Positions 48,565 through 57,592 of a stretch of 59,868 nucleotides of DNA are shown here, in pieces. Made by a program: the position numbers and the translations under genes. The stretch comes from Gammaproteobacteria bacterium (GTDB lineage: Bacteria; Pseudomonadota; Gammaproteobacteria; Pseudomonadales; Pseudohongiellaceae). The DNA lies in NCBI GenBank assembly GCA_009922595.1, contig RFVC01000012.1, forward strand, positions 1 through 59,868, given 5' to 3'. The stretch's first letter is position 1, and every line of letters begins with the position of its first letter. The notes below the pieces were generated by a model. That model was not told the DNA's origin. It was given only the letters and a program-made list of their open reading frames with translations, and searched no databases.

Positions 48565-50079
48565 ATGAATAAACTCCGCAGCATTGGACTCGTCGTTTTT
48601 CTGGCTTTTCTTGCGATTCCTCTTTCTTCGGCCCAGGAATGGACCGTGGGCATGTCCTCTATGGGTACCTTGATCAAGGCGGAGGGTTACCAGGTTGATG
48701 CCGGAGATAGGCCAACTGTCGTGCTTATTGGCGGACTTGATGGTGATGCAGCCACCACATTGAAAGTTCAGCAGGCGTATCAGCGTTACTTGGCCAGGAA
48801 CAAGTCTGAACAGCCTTTCAACCTTATCGTTATTCCGCGTGCCAACCCGGAGGGTGAATTGCTGACGTTCCCACCACAGGGGCGTGCCTATGCGGATGAT
48901 CCTGTTTCATATTCTCTTTGGCGCTGGCTGGGTGTGCATGGACCAGACCTGGTGCTGATAGAGAGCGAGGTGGATTATGAATTGGCGGACAGCCTCAGCA
49001 ACCTGGTGGTGGCAGGAGTAGGGTATGTACCTGCACTGCACTTATACGATGAGCCAGAAGAACTCGAGATGATCATGCAGGAATCTGATAACCTCCCGAT
49101 TTCCGCTTCCCATGAAATGCTGGATAACCGATTGGCGCGTTCCCCGGAACAACTGGTCACCCAGCTGGGTGAATATTACGGGCATGATTTTTCCTGGCCT
49201 GTCTACATCCCCGGCATGGCTCTACTCAGTCGTGTTCGCCAGGGATATATTGAGGAAGTGGAGGCACTGACTCGGCAATACCTGCAAGGTGAAAGTATCA
49301 ATGTCACGTCTAATCTCTATATTGGGGGACATCTGATTTTCGCTGAGCTGGCTGAAAGAACCGGCAGTAGTGACTACCTGGAGCTGGCCCGTTCAGCGGC
49401 TGACCTGGGTTGGGATGAAAACGGTAATATGCGTGAGGCGATGCCGTTTCACCGTGAGCTCAGTGATGATTATTTTATGTCGACACCCTTGCTGACCAAG
49501 GTGGGCAAGCTTACAGGTGACCGCCGTTATTTTGACATGGCCCTTAAGCATATCCGTTTTCTTGAGACCCGGGTGCGCAGGGAAGATGGCCTTTACAGGC
49601 ACTCACCACTGGTGGATGCCGCATGGAGTCGGGCCAATTCATTTCCTGCGCTGGGACTGGCTATGGCATTGAGTGATTTCCCTGAATCACATCCAGGCTA
49701 CTCCGAGCTGCTGGACATTTACCAGTCGCACATGCAGGCCTTGCTTGCGCATCAGGACATCGATGGCATGTGGCATATGATGATTAATGAGCCAGGCACT
49801 TTTGCCGAGCTGAGTGCCACCGCCATGATTGCTGCTGCCATGCGTCGTGGTATCAGTCGCGGTTGGTTGGATGACAGTTATATGCCTGTTGTGGAAAAAG
49901 CCTGGCGGGGTGTGCTAATGCGCACCAGCCCGCAGGGATATTTCGTTAATGTCTGTGAATCTACTAATAAGCTCGACTCTATGGATGCATACATGACCCG
50001 CGAAGCCTTGATGGGGCCTGATGACAGGGCAGGAGGAATGATCATGTACCTGGCCACTGAGATGGCGCTTCTACCATAA
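48565..50079 (+). CDS. Exported protein with degenerate M14-like N-terminal and GH88/GH105-like C-terminal domain
   Basis: A 504-residue protein with a signal peptide (LVVFLAFLAIPLSSAQ). Residues about 45-165 have the carboxypeptidase-A-like pattern (VVLIGGLDGDA in place of GGIHGxE; VIPRANPEGE like ANPDG; LGVHGPDLVLIESE), but the zinc His/Glu ligands are missing. From about residue 200, alpha/alpha-barrel repeats match unsaturated glucuronyl/rhamnogalacturonyl hydrolases: DDYFMSTPLLTKVGKLTGD (candidate catalytic Asp), AAWSRANSFPALGLAMAL and the final GTFAELSATAMIAAAMRRGI. It may act on uronic acid-containing oligosaccharides in the periplasm. The joining of the two domains is unusual; the family was not identified further. 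Confidence 0.7.
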   Translation: MNKLRSIGLVVFLAFLAIPLSSAQEWTVGMSSMGTLIKAEGYQVDAGDRPTVVLIGGLDGDAATTLKVQQAYQRYLARNKSEQPFNLIVIPRANPEGELLTFPPQGRAYADDPVSYSLWRWLGVHGPDLVLIESEVDYELADSLSNLVVAGVGYVPALHLYDEPEELEMIMQESDNLPISASHEMLDNRLARSPEQLVTQLGEYYGHDFSWPVYIPGMALLSRVRQGYIEEVEALTRQYLQGESINVTSNLYIGGHLIFAELAERTGSSDYLELARSAADLGWDENGNMREAMPFHRELSDDYFMSTPLLTKVGKLTGDRRYFDMALKHIRFLETRVRREDGLYRHSPLVDAAWSRANSFPALGLAMALSDFPESHPGYSELLDIYQSHMQALLAHQDIDGMWHMMINEPGTFAELSATAMIAAAMRRGISRGWLDDSYMPVVEKAWRGVLMRTSPQGYFVNVCESTNKLDSMDAYMTREALMGPDDRAGGMIMYLATEMALLP

Positions 50080-50101
50080 GATAAGAACAGTCTAGAGAGA
50101 T

Positions 50102-50130
50102 AAAAAGGCCGCATATATTGCGGCCTTTTT
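50102..50130. terminator. Rho-independent terminator after the GH-like gene
   Basis: A 12-bp perfect stem AAAAAGGCCGCA / TGCGGCCTTTTT with a 5-nt loop, 23 bp after the stop. Confidence 0.9.
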
Positions 50131-50294
50131 GCTTATAATGACAAACTAATCGCCCGGAATAACTGACTGAATTTTAAAGATTATCTCTGTATAAAGTCTG
50201 CCTTTCCGACTACCATTGCGAGTTAGCTCGGGCATTTCGAAAGGGTTCAAATTATGGATTTTGTACATTTTGCAGAAGAAAACTTTCTAAGATA

Positions 50295-51275
50295 ATGTCT
50301 AACTGGATACAGCCTTCAAATTGCTTAAAAAACCCTATGCATAATATGACTTTACTGGCCCAGGAACGTTTGTTGAAACCCCTGCTCATGGCGGCGGCAT
50401 TGCTTGGCATTGCCAATGACGCCATCGCCCAGAATTTTGTCATGACAGAAATTAGTGATGACATTCATCTGGTCAAAGGGCCTGCCGGCAATACCCTGGT
50501 GGCGGCTGACCCTGACGGTCTGATTCTTATTGACGGTGTACCTGAGCAGTATGCTGGGGAGTACTTGGAACTTGTTCGTGATGCCACCGGTATTGAAGTC
50601 ATTAACACTCTTGTATTAAGTCACTGGCATCCCGAGGTGACAGGGCTGAATGGCTTCCTTGGCGACGAGGTTGAAATCGTTGCCCATGAAAATACAAGGC
50701 TCTGGCTGGGCACCACAATCAGAGAGCGCGGAGAAAAAATACTGCATACGCCTGTCCCCGAAAAACAGCTACCCACAAGGACCTTTTACTGGGGCAGTCT
50801 GGAAATTCCCTTTAAGAATGACGTGCTCGAGGTTGGCTATCTTCTCCAGTCGCATACTGACGGCGACGTGTATGCTCTTTTTCGTGATGCCAACGTGCTG
50901 TACACAGGGCCGGCCGTTCGTGCAGATTCATGGGCGGTCGTCGATGAAAACAGCAATGGCTTTATCGGCGGCATTACAGATGCCTATGATACCCTGGGCA
51001 GCATTATCAATGAGCAGTCGGTGATCGTTCCCGCGTCCGGAAATGTCCTGAACAAAAACGAATTCGATGCACTTGACAATATGTACCAGTCATTAAAGGC
51101 AGAGATGGTCTCGTTGCTGCGCCAGAGCAGGGGGCCTGAGGAAGTGGTCATAGTTAATCCTGCCCAGGGTTTGCAGCCTGAATGGGGCGATCCCTCGGAG
51201 TTTCTCGATAAAGGATTTAGGAGTTTTTATGGGCATTTAAGAAACGGTCGTCAAATTGGCGGTGGTTTTCCTTGA
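50295..51275 (+). CDS. Degenerate metallo-beta-lactamase-fold protein, exported
   Basis: A 326-residue MBL-fold protein with an N-terminal leader (MAAALLGIANDAIAQ, possibly from a start at 50337 or 50346). The normal HxHxDH metal motif reads LSHWHPEVTGLNG (His110, His112, then Glu-Val instead of Asp-His). The second site keeps QSHTDGDVYALF (His187, Asp189, Asp191), but the metal-bridging Asp position is Pro (LYTGPAV), and the final PGHG-type His segment is VPASGN. So the canonical dinuclear zinc site is probably lost; it may be a pseudoenzyme or bind a single metal. The closest functional type (periplasmic MBL proteins near quinoproteins) is inferred. Confidence 0.75.
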   Translation: MSNWIQPSNCLKNPMHNMTLLAQERLLKPLLMAAALLGIANDAIAQNFVMTEISDDIHLVKGPAGNTLVAADPDGLILIDGVPEQYAGEYLELVRDATGIEVINTLVLSHWHPEVTGLNGFLGDEVEIVAHENTRLWLGTTIRERGEKILHTPVPEKQLPTRTFYWGSLEIPFKNDVLEVGYLLQSHTDGDVYALFRDANVLYTGPAVRADSWAVVDENSNGFIGGITDAYDTLGSIINEQSVIVPASGNVLNKNEFDALDNMYQSLKAEMVSLLRQSRGPEEVVIVNPAQGLQPEWGDPSEFLDKGFRSFYGHLRNGRQIGGGFP

Positions 51276-51280
51276 AAATC

Positions 51281-51322
51281 AGAACCAAGAGGAAAGAGGC
51301 AAAAGGTAAAGTAGGAAATATC
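51281..51322. repeat. Purine-rich array with 7-bp periodicity after the MBL gene
   Basis: Units AGAACCA, AGAGGAA, AGAGGCA, AAAGGTA, AAGTAGG and AAATATC follow in 7-bp steps, beginning 6 bp past the MBL stop (CCT TGA). The middle three units (AGAGGAA, AGAGGCA, AAAGGTA) are close to each other. It resembles the arrays at 457-530 and 10935-10983 in period and placement. Confidence 0.45.
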
Positions 51323-51335
51323 AAGATTGATTGAA

Positions 51336-53204
51336 ATGAATAGATTAAACCAGTTTTTTATAACATCACTTACGGCGTCACTCATACTTTCGAGTGCTAG
51401 TCTGTTTGCCGCTGCAAGTGAAGAAGCGGAAGAAATTGCTCATAGTTTTGAGCGTTTCGATGAGTCTGATGCCTATTTCGGGTTTTTGCAGGAAAACTGC
51501 ATGGGATGTCACAACTTCGAGGACTGGGCCGGCAGTATTGCATTTGATCTCATGAGCCCGGTCGAGATTGCTGACAATGTCGCAACATGGGAAAAGGTGG
51601 TGTTGAAATTGCGTGGGCGCCTTATGCCGCCAGCTGGAGCTGAGCGACCTGACAATGCCGAGACAGATGATTTCATTGCCTGGATGGAAAATTATCTTGA
51701 CCATGCGGGAGCCCAGAAAAAACAAGTGGGCCATGTCGGTATTCACCGTCTCAACAGGAAAGAGTATGCCAACGCCGTACGTGATCTGCTGGGAATAGAG
51801 GTGGATGCCGGAGCCTTGCTGCCCTTGGATGACTCTGTTGAAGGTTTTGACAATGTTGCATCTGCATTGAGGGTATCACCCGCCTTCCTGGAACAGTCCC
51901 TAAATTCCGCCCGCATAGTCGCGCAACAGGCAATTGGTAATTCGAATGCACGAACAGGCGGCACCACTTACAGTGTCGGCGGAAACCAATATGCTCATCG
52001 AGAGGGGCTGCCTCTTGGTTCTCGAGGTGGTGTGGCCGTTGAACATTATTTTCCGGCTGACGGTGAGTACGTATTGAATATTGGCAACCTGGCTTCCAGG
52101 CTGTGGGTCTTCAATCAGGAATTCACCCATACCGTTGTAGCTACCTATGACGGTGAGAAGTTTTTCGAGATGGAAATAGGCGGCGGTGAAGATCTCAAGG
52201 CAATTGACCAGATTGGTGATCCGGCCGTTGATACGATCAACTCCAAGCTGAAAAATATTCCCTTTCTTGCAGAGGCGGGGCCGCATACTGTGGCCGTCTT
52301 CTTTGTGCACCGAACTTTTGCCGAGTATGAAGGCCGCCTGCATCGCATGCAGCCTTCTGCCGTTGGTGAAAATATCATCAGCCTGAGTTCAGTTGAAATC
52401 CAGGGACCGTTCAATCCGTCCGGGTTAAGCGATACACCGGCGCGCAGCAAGATCTTTACCTGCTACCCTGAGGCATTTTCTGAGGTAGAGGCTTGTGCTG
52501 ACCAGATCATTTCTGAAGTGGCAAGAAAGGCGTTCAGGGGACAGGTTAGTGAAGGCGACAAGGAGAAACTGCTAAAACTTTTCAGCGAGTCCAACTTGGA
52601 AGGGGGATTTGATATTGGTATTCGCCGCGCCCTTACCGCGATCATTGCCAGCCCCAAATTCCTTTATCGAATCGAGAATACGCCAGTCGATGCGGCTCCC
52701 GGTGAAGTGTTTGTCCTTACAGAGTATGAACTGGCCGCTAGGCTGTCTTTCTTTTTGTGGAGCAGTATTCCTGATGAGGAACTACTGGACCTCGCAGACG
52801 CTGGGCTGTTGTCTAATCCTAATGTGCTGGCCCAGCAGGTCGATCGTATGCTGAGCGATAAAAAAGCCGAGACGCTTGCTGGTAATTTTGCTTACCAGTG
52901 GCTGAACATGGGTGGTCTCGATGAAATAGATCCTGACCCGGCCATATTCAGGGATATCGACTTTGGCATACGTGAACTCTTCAAGCGTGAGATAGAACTT
53001 TTTGCTCAGGACATCTTCCTAAATAATAAGAATGTGACGGAGATGTTGAGTGCGCAGTACACCTACATGAATGAACGCCTGGCGCTGCACTATGGTAACC
53101 AGACAGTTAAAGGTGATGCATTCAGAAAAGTCCCTGTACAGAATCCTGACCGATATGGCTTGCTCGGCAAGGGTGCCGGTACTGCGTGGTGCTTATGTTC
53201 TTGA
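51336..53204 (+). CDS. DUF1587/DUF1595/DUF1592 cytochrome-type protein, N-terminal part (gene broken)
   Basis: Exported protein (signal LILSSASLFAAAS) with an N-terminal heme-type CXXCH (QENCMGCHNFEDW), followed by DUF1587 (HRLNRKEYANAVRDLLGIEV), a middle carbohydrate-binding-like beta domain, DUF1595 (VARKAFRGQVSEGDKEKLL) and DUF1592 (RRALTAIIASPKFLYRIE and ARLSFFLWSSIPDEELLDL). These modules normally continue into DUF1588 and DUF1585 in one chain. Here the frame ends with a short foreign tail after RYGLLGKG at 53204, because a small deletion shifts the frame. The remaining domains continue in the +1 frame (next entry). Function is unknown; the family is common in planctomycetes and marine gammaproteobacteria. 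The start is ATG 51336. Confidence 0.8.
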   Translation: MNRLNQFFITSLTASLILSSASLFAAASEEAEEIAHSFERFDESDAYFGFLQENCMGCHNFEDWAGSIAFDLMSPVEIADNVATWEKVVLKLRGRLMPPAGAERPDNAETDDFIAWMENYLDHAGAQKKQVGHVGIHRLNRKEYANAVRDLLGIEVDAGALLPLDDSVEGFDNVASALRVSPAFLEQSLNSARIVAQQAIGNSNARTGGTTYSVGGNQYAHREGLPLGSRGGVAVEHYFPADGEYVLNIGNLASRLWVFNQEFTHTVVATYDGEKFFEMEIGGGEDLKAIDQIGDPAVDTINSKLKNIPFLAEAGPHTVAVFFVHRTFAEYEGRLHRMQPSAVGENIISLSSVEIQGPFNPSGLSDTPARSKIFTCYPEAFSEVEACADQIISEVARKAFRGQVSEGDKEKLLKLFSESNLEGGFDIGIRRALTAIIASPKFLYRIENTPVDAAPGEVFVLTEYELAARLSFFLWSSIPDEELLDLADAGLLSNPNVLAQQVDRMLSDKKAETLAGNFAYQWLNMGGLDEIDPDPAIFRDIDFGIRELFKREIELFAQDIFLNNKNVTEMLSAQYTYMNERLALHYGNQTVKGDAFRKVPVQNPDRYGLLGKGAGTAWCLCS

Positions 53205-53730
53205 GCACATTACCGGAACACCACCGCCGCTACCACCACCTAACGTAGAAGCTCTTCAGGAAAACAAGGAAGGCGAATTGCCGAGGACGGTCAGGGCCCG
53301 GCTGGAAGCGCATCGTGACAATCCAAGTTGTGCCGGATGCCACGGTATTATAGATCCGTTGGGATTCGCCCTTGAAGGTTTTGACGCCGTCGGCCGCGAT
53401 CGCAGTTTTGACCGTATGGTGGGTACGGCCATTGATACCTACGGTGTATTGCCGGATGGCAAGGCTATTGGCGGTGTCAAAGATTTACGCGACGCCCTGC
53501 TTGAGAGGCCAACCCTGTTTGTTCAGAACCTGGCGGAGAAGCTTATGCTCTACGCTTTAGGACGCCCCGTGGAGGCAGAGGACATGCCTGCTGTGCGAAG
53601 TGTAGTCAGGCGGGCAGAAGAAAATGATTATGGCTTTTATGCTATTGTTCAGGGCATCGTCAGTACTGACCAGTTCCTCTACAAGCAGGCACCGGGGGAA
53701 ACCCAAGGTGCTGAATTGGCAGCCAACTGA
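53071..53730 (+). pseudogene. DUF1588/DUF1585 C-terminal part of the broken cytochrome-type gene
   Basis: The frame in homologous register starts near 53176 with PVLRGAYVLEHITGTPPPLP (DUF1588), contains a second CXXCH (PSCAGCHGIIDPLGFALEGF), and ends in DUF1585 (QNLAEKLMLYALGRPVEAED and QGIVSTDQFL). In relatives about 12-14 residues (a T-S-x-x-T-R-T-S type segment) link RYGLLGKG to SPVLRG; here they are missing. Only the DNA junction at about 53165-53176 separates the two frames, so a deletion not divisible by three is inferred. There is no natural start near the junction. Confidence 0.75.
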
Positions 53731-53770
53731 CTAAACATTTTTATATCCAAACGGAACAGGGAGAATCCCA

Positions 53771-55051
53771 ATGTTCATAACCAAGAAACACTTATCTCGT
53801 CGAAAAGTACTGAAAGGTGCAGGGGCCAGTATTGCGCTGCCATTTCTTGACGCCATGATTCCGGCGGCAACAGCGCTACCAGCGCCGAAACTGCGTCTGG
53901 GTTTTGTGTACATTCCGCATGGCGCCGTCTATGAAAGCTGGACGCCTGAAAAGACCGGTAATGATTTCGAAATGAGTAGAATCCTGTCATCACTCGCTGA
54001 CTATAAAAGTTATATGACCGTAATCAGTGACCTGCGCAACAAGCCCGCTGAGAGCCCTGATCCTCATGCCATCACGGCAGGTACTTGGTTGCGCTGCGTA
54101 GCTCCGAAAGGGACCAGCTATACCGAAGACGGTATCAGTGCGGATCAGTTCGCTGCACGTCAGCTTGGCGACGACACACCGTTTCCTTCACTTGAGCTTA
54201 GTACCGTTGGCGCTAATGGCGGCAGTTACTCTTCAACAATCGCCTTTAGAACACCAACCCAGCCCTTGCCCATGGAGCATGATCCACGCAAGCTTTACTT
54301 CCGAATGTTTGGCCAGGGAGAAACATCTGAAGAGCGCGAATCCATTGCCGGAGAAACAAATTCACTGCTCGACCTGGTGATGGAGGATGCAGCCTCTCTG
54401 AACAGGGAACTGGGTGCCACTGACAAGATCCTGATGGGTGAATACCTGGATTCTGTGCGCGAGATTGAGCTGCAGATGCAGAAACTTGCTGAACAGGATC
54501 TATCCGGCGTTGATATTCCGGATGCACCGGTGGGTGTGCCCGGCAGTTTCCCTGCGCATCTCGATCTCATGTATGACCTGATGGCTCTGGCGTACCAGGC
54601 TGACCTGACCCGCGTGGTTACTTTCATGTCCGATCGTGAGGTCAGTATGCGAACTTATAATCATATTGGTATTTCTGATGCATTCCACCCGCTGTCCCAT
54701 CACCAGGATGATCCTGCCAAGCTTGATCGCCTAAGCCGTGTTCAGGCTTGGTATGCCTCCTCTTTTGCTCGCTTTGTTGGCAAACTCTCTGATATGCAGG
54801 ATGTTGAGGGATCCATCCTCGATAACTCAATGATTCTTTATGGCAGCTGTATGGCTAACAGCAACCTGCATAACAATGACAAGGTGCCTTCCGTGATACT
54901 GGGTAAGGCAGGTGGCCGGGTGAAAGGTGGTCAGCATCTGAAGTATGCCCAGGACACTCCGCTGGCTAACCTAATGCATACGATTCTCGACCGGGCAGAT
55001 GTTAAGCTGGACCGCTTTGGTGACAGCACTGGCCTGCTCTCTGAAATCTGA
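53771..55051 (+). CDS. Tat-exported DUF1552 protein
   Basis: A 426-residue protein with a twin-arginine leader LSRRKVLKGAGASIALPFLD, then KLRLGFVYIPHGAVYESWTP, SPDPHAITAGTWLRCVAP and ILYGSCMANSNLHNNDKVP. It matches DUF1552, which is almost always encoded directly after a DUF1592-type cytochrome gene. The conserved His/Asp residues in the HPLSHHQDDPAKL segment could bind metal. A GGGAG ribosome-binding site lies 9 nt before ATG 53771. Its substrate and activity are unknown. Confidence 0.88.
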   Translation: MFITKKHLSRRKVLKGAGASIALPFLDAMIPAATALPAPKLRLGFVYIPHGAVYESWTPEKTGNDFEMSRILSSLADYKSYMTVISDLRNKPAESPDPHAITAGTWLRCVAPKGTSYTEDGISADQFAARQLGDDTPFPSLELSTVGANGGSYSSTIAFRTPTQPLPMEHDPRKLYFRMFGQGETSEERESIAGETNSLLDLVMEDAASLNRELGATDKILMGEYLDSVREIELQMQKLAEQDLSGVDIPDAPVGVPGSFPAHLDLMYDLMALAYQADLTRVVTFMSDREVSMRTYNHIGISDAFHPLSHHQDDPAKLDRLSRVQAWYASSFARFVGKLSDMQDVEGSILDNSMILYGSCMANSNLHNNDKVPSVILGKAGGRVKGGQHLKYAQDTPLANLMHTILDRADVKLDRFGDSTGLLSEI

Positions 55052-55065
55052 TTAACGCAGTGCCA

Positions 55066-56571
55066 ATGAAAAACCCAATAGCAAAATTTCTGACTTTTTT
55101 ATTAGTATCAGCACTGTCGTTTGCTTTAAAGGCGGCAGACAGCTCATTAGTTGCGCTAGTAGAAAAGAAACAGTTTGATACCGCATTCATGCGCATTGAT
55201 TCCGGTGATGATGTCAATAGGCCTGCAGTAGACGGCACCACGGCTCTACACTGGGCCGCATATTACGGCAACGTCGAGCTTACCGAGAGATTATTGCGCG
55301 CAGAGGCTGACCCCGACGTGCGCAACGATTATGGTTCAACCCCAATGGGTGAAGCGGCTGCGAAGGGTAATTTGCCGATAATTGAGGCGTTGCTCGAGGC
55401 GGGCGCGGATGTCGAATCGCCGAACCCGGAAGGGCAGACTGCGCTGATGGCGGTTGCCCGAACGGGAAATGTAGAGGCAGCCAGGCTGCTTGTTGAGAAC
55501 GGAGCAGACATCAATGCGATAGAGGGCTGGGGCGGTCAGACAGCACTGCACTGGGCAGCAGCACGAAAGCATCCGGAAATGGTCAGCTTCCTGATTGCTA
55601 ATGGTGCGGCAGTCGATGTCCGCGGTATCGACCGAAACTGGGCCAGGCGGGTTACCTCCGAACCGCGTATGAAAGATATGAAAACGGGCGGGCTGACGCC
55701 TCTTCTTTACGCCGTTAGGGAGAACTGCCTTGATTGCGTGAATGGCTTGCTTGAAGCCGGTGCTGATATCAACAAGCCGGATCCGGATAATGTTTCACCA
55801 CTGATTCTTGCCCTCGTTAATATGCGTTATGACATTGCCATGACGCTGGTTGAGCGGGGCGCTAATATTAACCAATGGGACTTTTTTGGTCGCACCCCCC
55901 TGTATGCCTCAGTAGATACGCATCTTGTTCCCGGTCGCTCCAACCGTGGTGATTTGCGCTCGCTGGATATGCATACGGCTTATGATGTAGCCAAACTGTT
56001 ACTGGAGAAGGGCGCCAACCCTGACATCAGTCTCAAGCTTTACCCACCGGCACGAGAAATTGTTTACGACCGTGCCAATGACTTTACCCTGATGAATACC
56101 GGCTCAACGCCAATGCAGCAGGCTGCCTACATGGGTGATACGAAAATGATGCAACTCCTCTTGGAGTATGGTGCTGACTGGAAACGTGCCAATGTGTTCG
56201 GTGTTACTCCAATGATTGCGCTTACCAGTAAGTCGACTAATGAGAATACCCGCGGCTCACTGAAAACTGAACTAGATGTAATGCGCGGCCTTGAGATTCT
56301 TTTGAAAGCAGGTGCAGACATCAACCAGCACGGCGGCCGTTATGGAGAGACGCCCCTACATACCAGTGCCCGTATGAACTGGCATACCGTGGTTGGGTTC
56401 TTAGTGGATAAGGGCGCGGATTTGTATGCACAGGACAATCGCGGCCTGATTCCATTGCAGTACGCCACAGGTGAAGCAGATGTGGAGCGGTTTGGCGGCT
56501 CCGATGTCGTAGGCAAACTTCCTGAAATGGCTGCGTTATTGCAAAACCTGATGGAAGAAAATCCGCGTTGA
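55066..56571 (+). CDS. Exported ankyrin-repeat protein
   Basis: A protein of about 501 residues with a Sec leader (FLTFLLVSALSFALKAA) and roughly ten ankyrin repeats, e.g. GTTALHWAAYYGNVELTERL, then LEAGADVESPNPEGQTALMA, GQTALHWAAARKHPEMVSFL and GSTPMQQAAYMGDTKMMQLL. Ankyrin repeats mediate protein binding; exported ones are uncommon outside this gene neighbourhood. It is 14 bp after the DUF1552 gene, so in one operon with it. A terminator follows. ATG 55066 was chosen over GTG 55060. Confidence 0.88.
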   Translation: MKNPIAKFLTFLLVSALSFALKAADSSLVALVEKKQFDTAFMRIDSGDDVNRPAVDGTTALHWAAYYGNVELTERLLRAEADPDVRNDYGSTPMGEAAAKGNLPIIEALLEAGADVESPNPEGQTALMAVARTGNVEAARLLVENGADINAIEGWGGQTALHWAAARKHPEMVSFLIANGAAVDVRGIDRNWARRVTSEPRMKDMKTGGLTPLLYAVRENCLDCVNGLLEAGADINKPDPDNVSPLILALVNMRYDIAMTLVERGANINQWDFFGRTPLYASVDTHLVPGRSNRGDLRSLDMHTAYDVAKLLLEKGANPDISLKLYPPAREIVYDRANDFTLMNTGSTPMQQAAYMGDTKMMQLLLEYGADWKRANVFGVTPMIALTSKSTNENTRGSLKTELDVMRGLEILLKAGADINQHGGRYGETPLHTSARMNWHTVVGFLVDKGADLYAQDNRGLIPLQYATGEADVERFGGSDVVGKLPEMAALLQNLMEENPR

Positions 56572-56592
56572 GATAGCGCTTTGATTGAGCAG

Positions 56593-56620
56593 AAAGGGGT
56601 TGTTTAGCAGCCCCTTTTTT
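56593..56620 (+). terminator. Rho-independent terminator after the ankyrin gene
   Basis: A 9-bp stem AAGGGGTTG / CAGCCCCTT (one G-T pair) with a TTTAG loop, then TTTT. It lies between the ankyrin gene and the oxygenase gene. Confidence 0.8.
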
Positions 56621-56644
56621 AGTTGCGGAAAAGAAACTGAAACC

Positions 56645-57301
56645 ATGGCTGCACCAGTACTTTTACCCCCAGACATATCCACTTATCTTGATGAAACTGC
56701 TGCTGCGCTTGCTAGTAAGGGTTATATCGTTATTGATGGTGTATTTAGCGACAAGCTTTTGAATGACCTGATTTTGCACTTCAAGTCACTTGATAAAAAT
56801 AAATTCAGGCGCGCAGGTATTGGACGGGAAGATGACTATCAGCTCAACCGATTCATCAGGACTGATGAAATTCATTGGCTTAATGGGACTCATCAGGCAA
56901 CCCGTGAGTATTTTGAGCGCATGGAGGTGTTCAGGCTGGGATTTAACGAAAGGCTTTTTCTGGGCCTTTTTGATTACGAGTGTCACTATGCCTATTACAA
57001 CGAAGGCGCCTTCTACAAAAAGCACCTTGATGCTTTTGCTGACAGCAATGCGCGTGTTGTTAGTACAGTACTGTACCTTAATCCTTCCTGGTCCAGTGCC
57101 AGCGGTGGAGAACTGGTTATGTATTCGCCCGGGAACGGTAGTGTCCTTGAAACAATCGCGCCACTGTTTGGTCGTCTTGTTCTTTTCTTGAGCGAAGAGT
57201 TTCCCCATGAGGTACTGCCAGTCAATGTGCCTCGCTATTCGCTAACAGGCTGGTTCAGGAAAAATAACAGCATTGTTAATTCGATTGATCCCTTGAGTTG
57301 A
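56645..57301 (+). CDS. 2OG-Fe(II) oxygenase (prolyl 4-hydroxylase/SM-20-like)
   Basis: A soluble protein of about 218 residues from ATG 56645. The double-stranded beta-helix residues are visible: HxD in KKHLDAFADS (His127, Asp129), distal His188 in EEFPHEVLPV and the 2-oxoglutarate Arg197 in VPRYSLTGWFR. Related proteins hydroxylate proline or other side chains. The frame extends upstream to 56585, but that stretch contains the terminator hairpin, so the internal Met is the better start. The gene is transcribed separately from the ankyrin gene. Confidence 0.88.
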   Translation: MAAPVLLPPDISTYLDETAAALASKGYIVIDGVFSDKLLNDLILHFKSLDKNKFRRAGIGREDDYQLNRFIRTDEIHWLNGTHQATREYFERMEVFRLGFNERLFLGLFDYECHYAYYNEGAFYKKHLDAFADSNARVVSTVLYLNPSWSSASGGELVMYSPGNGSVLETIAPLFGRLVLFLSEEFPHEVLPVNVPRYSLTGWFRKNNSIVNSIDPLS

Positions 57302-57551
57302 TCCTGTTAACTATCATTGCGCCTAAAATATGCCCTCGTAGTCCTGATTTTTTAAGAGCAACTTTTTGCCTGATTGGTCGAATAATCGTAATGCCTTACT
57401 ACTGAATAGTTCAGCGGGCTTTCTCGACTTATAACAACTCTGGTCATCATAAGCCCTTGGGAATTTGCAGAAGTTACGGTAGGTCAACACTGGTGCAGCT
57501 GATTGATGTTCAGCGCATAATCCGGAGTAGGTAGGGCGAGGTACAATCCCT

Positions 57552-57557
57552 TATAAT
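57552..57557 (+). promoter_or_regulatory. -10 box upstream of the hydroxypyruvate-isomerase-like gene
   Basis: A perfect TATAAT, 35 bp before the start ATG at 57593. No -35 box at normal spacing is evident. It lies in a 291-bp gap (57302-57592) in which I see no gene or other structure. Confidence 0.45.
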
Positions 57558-57592
57558 TAGTGTTTTGTCGTTGCAATGCAGAGGACACTTAA

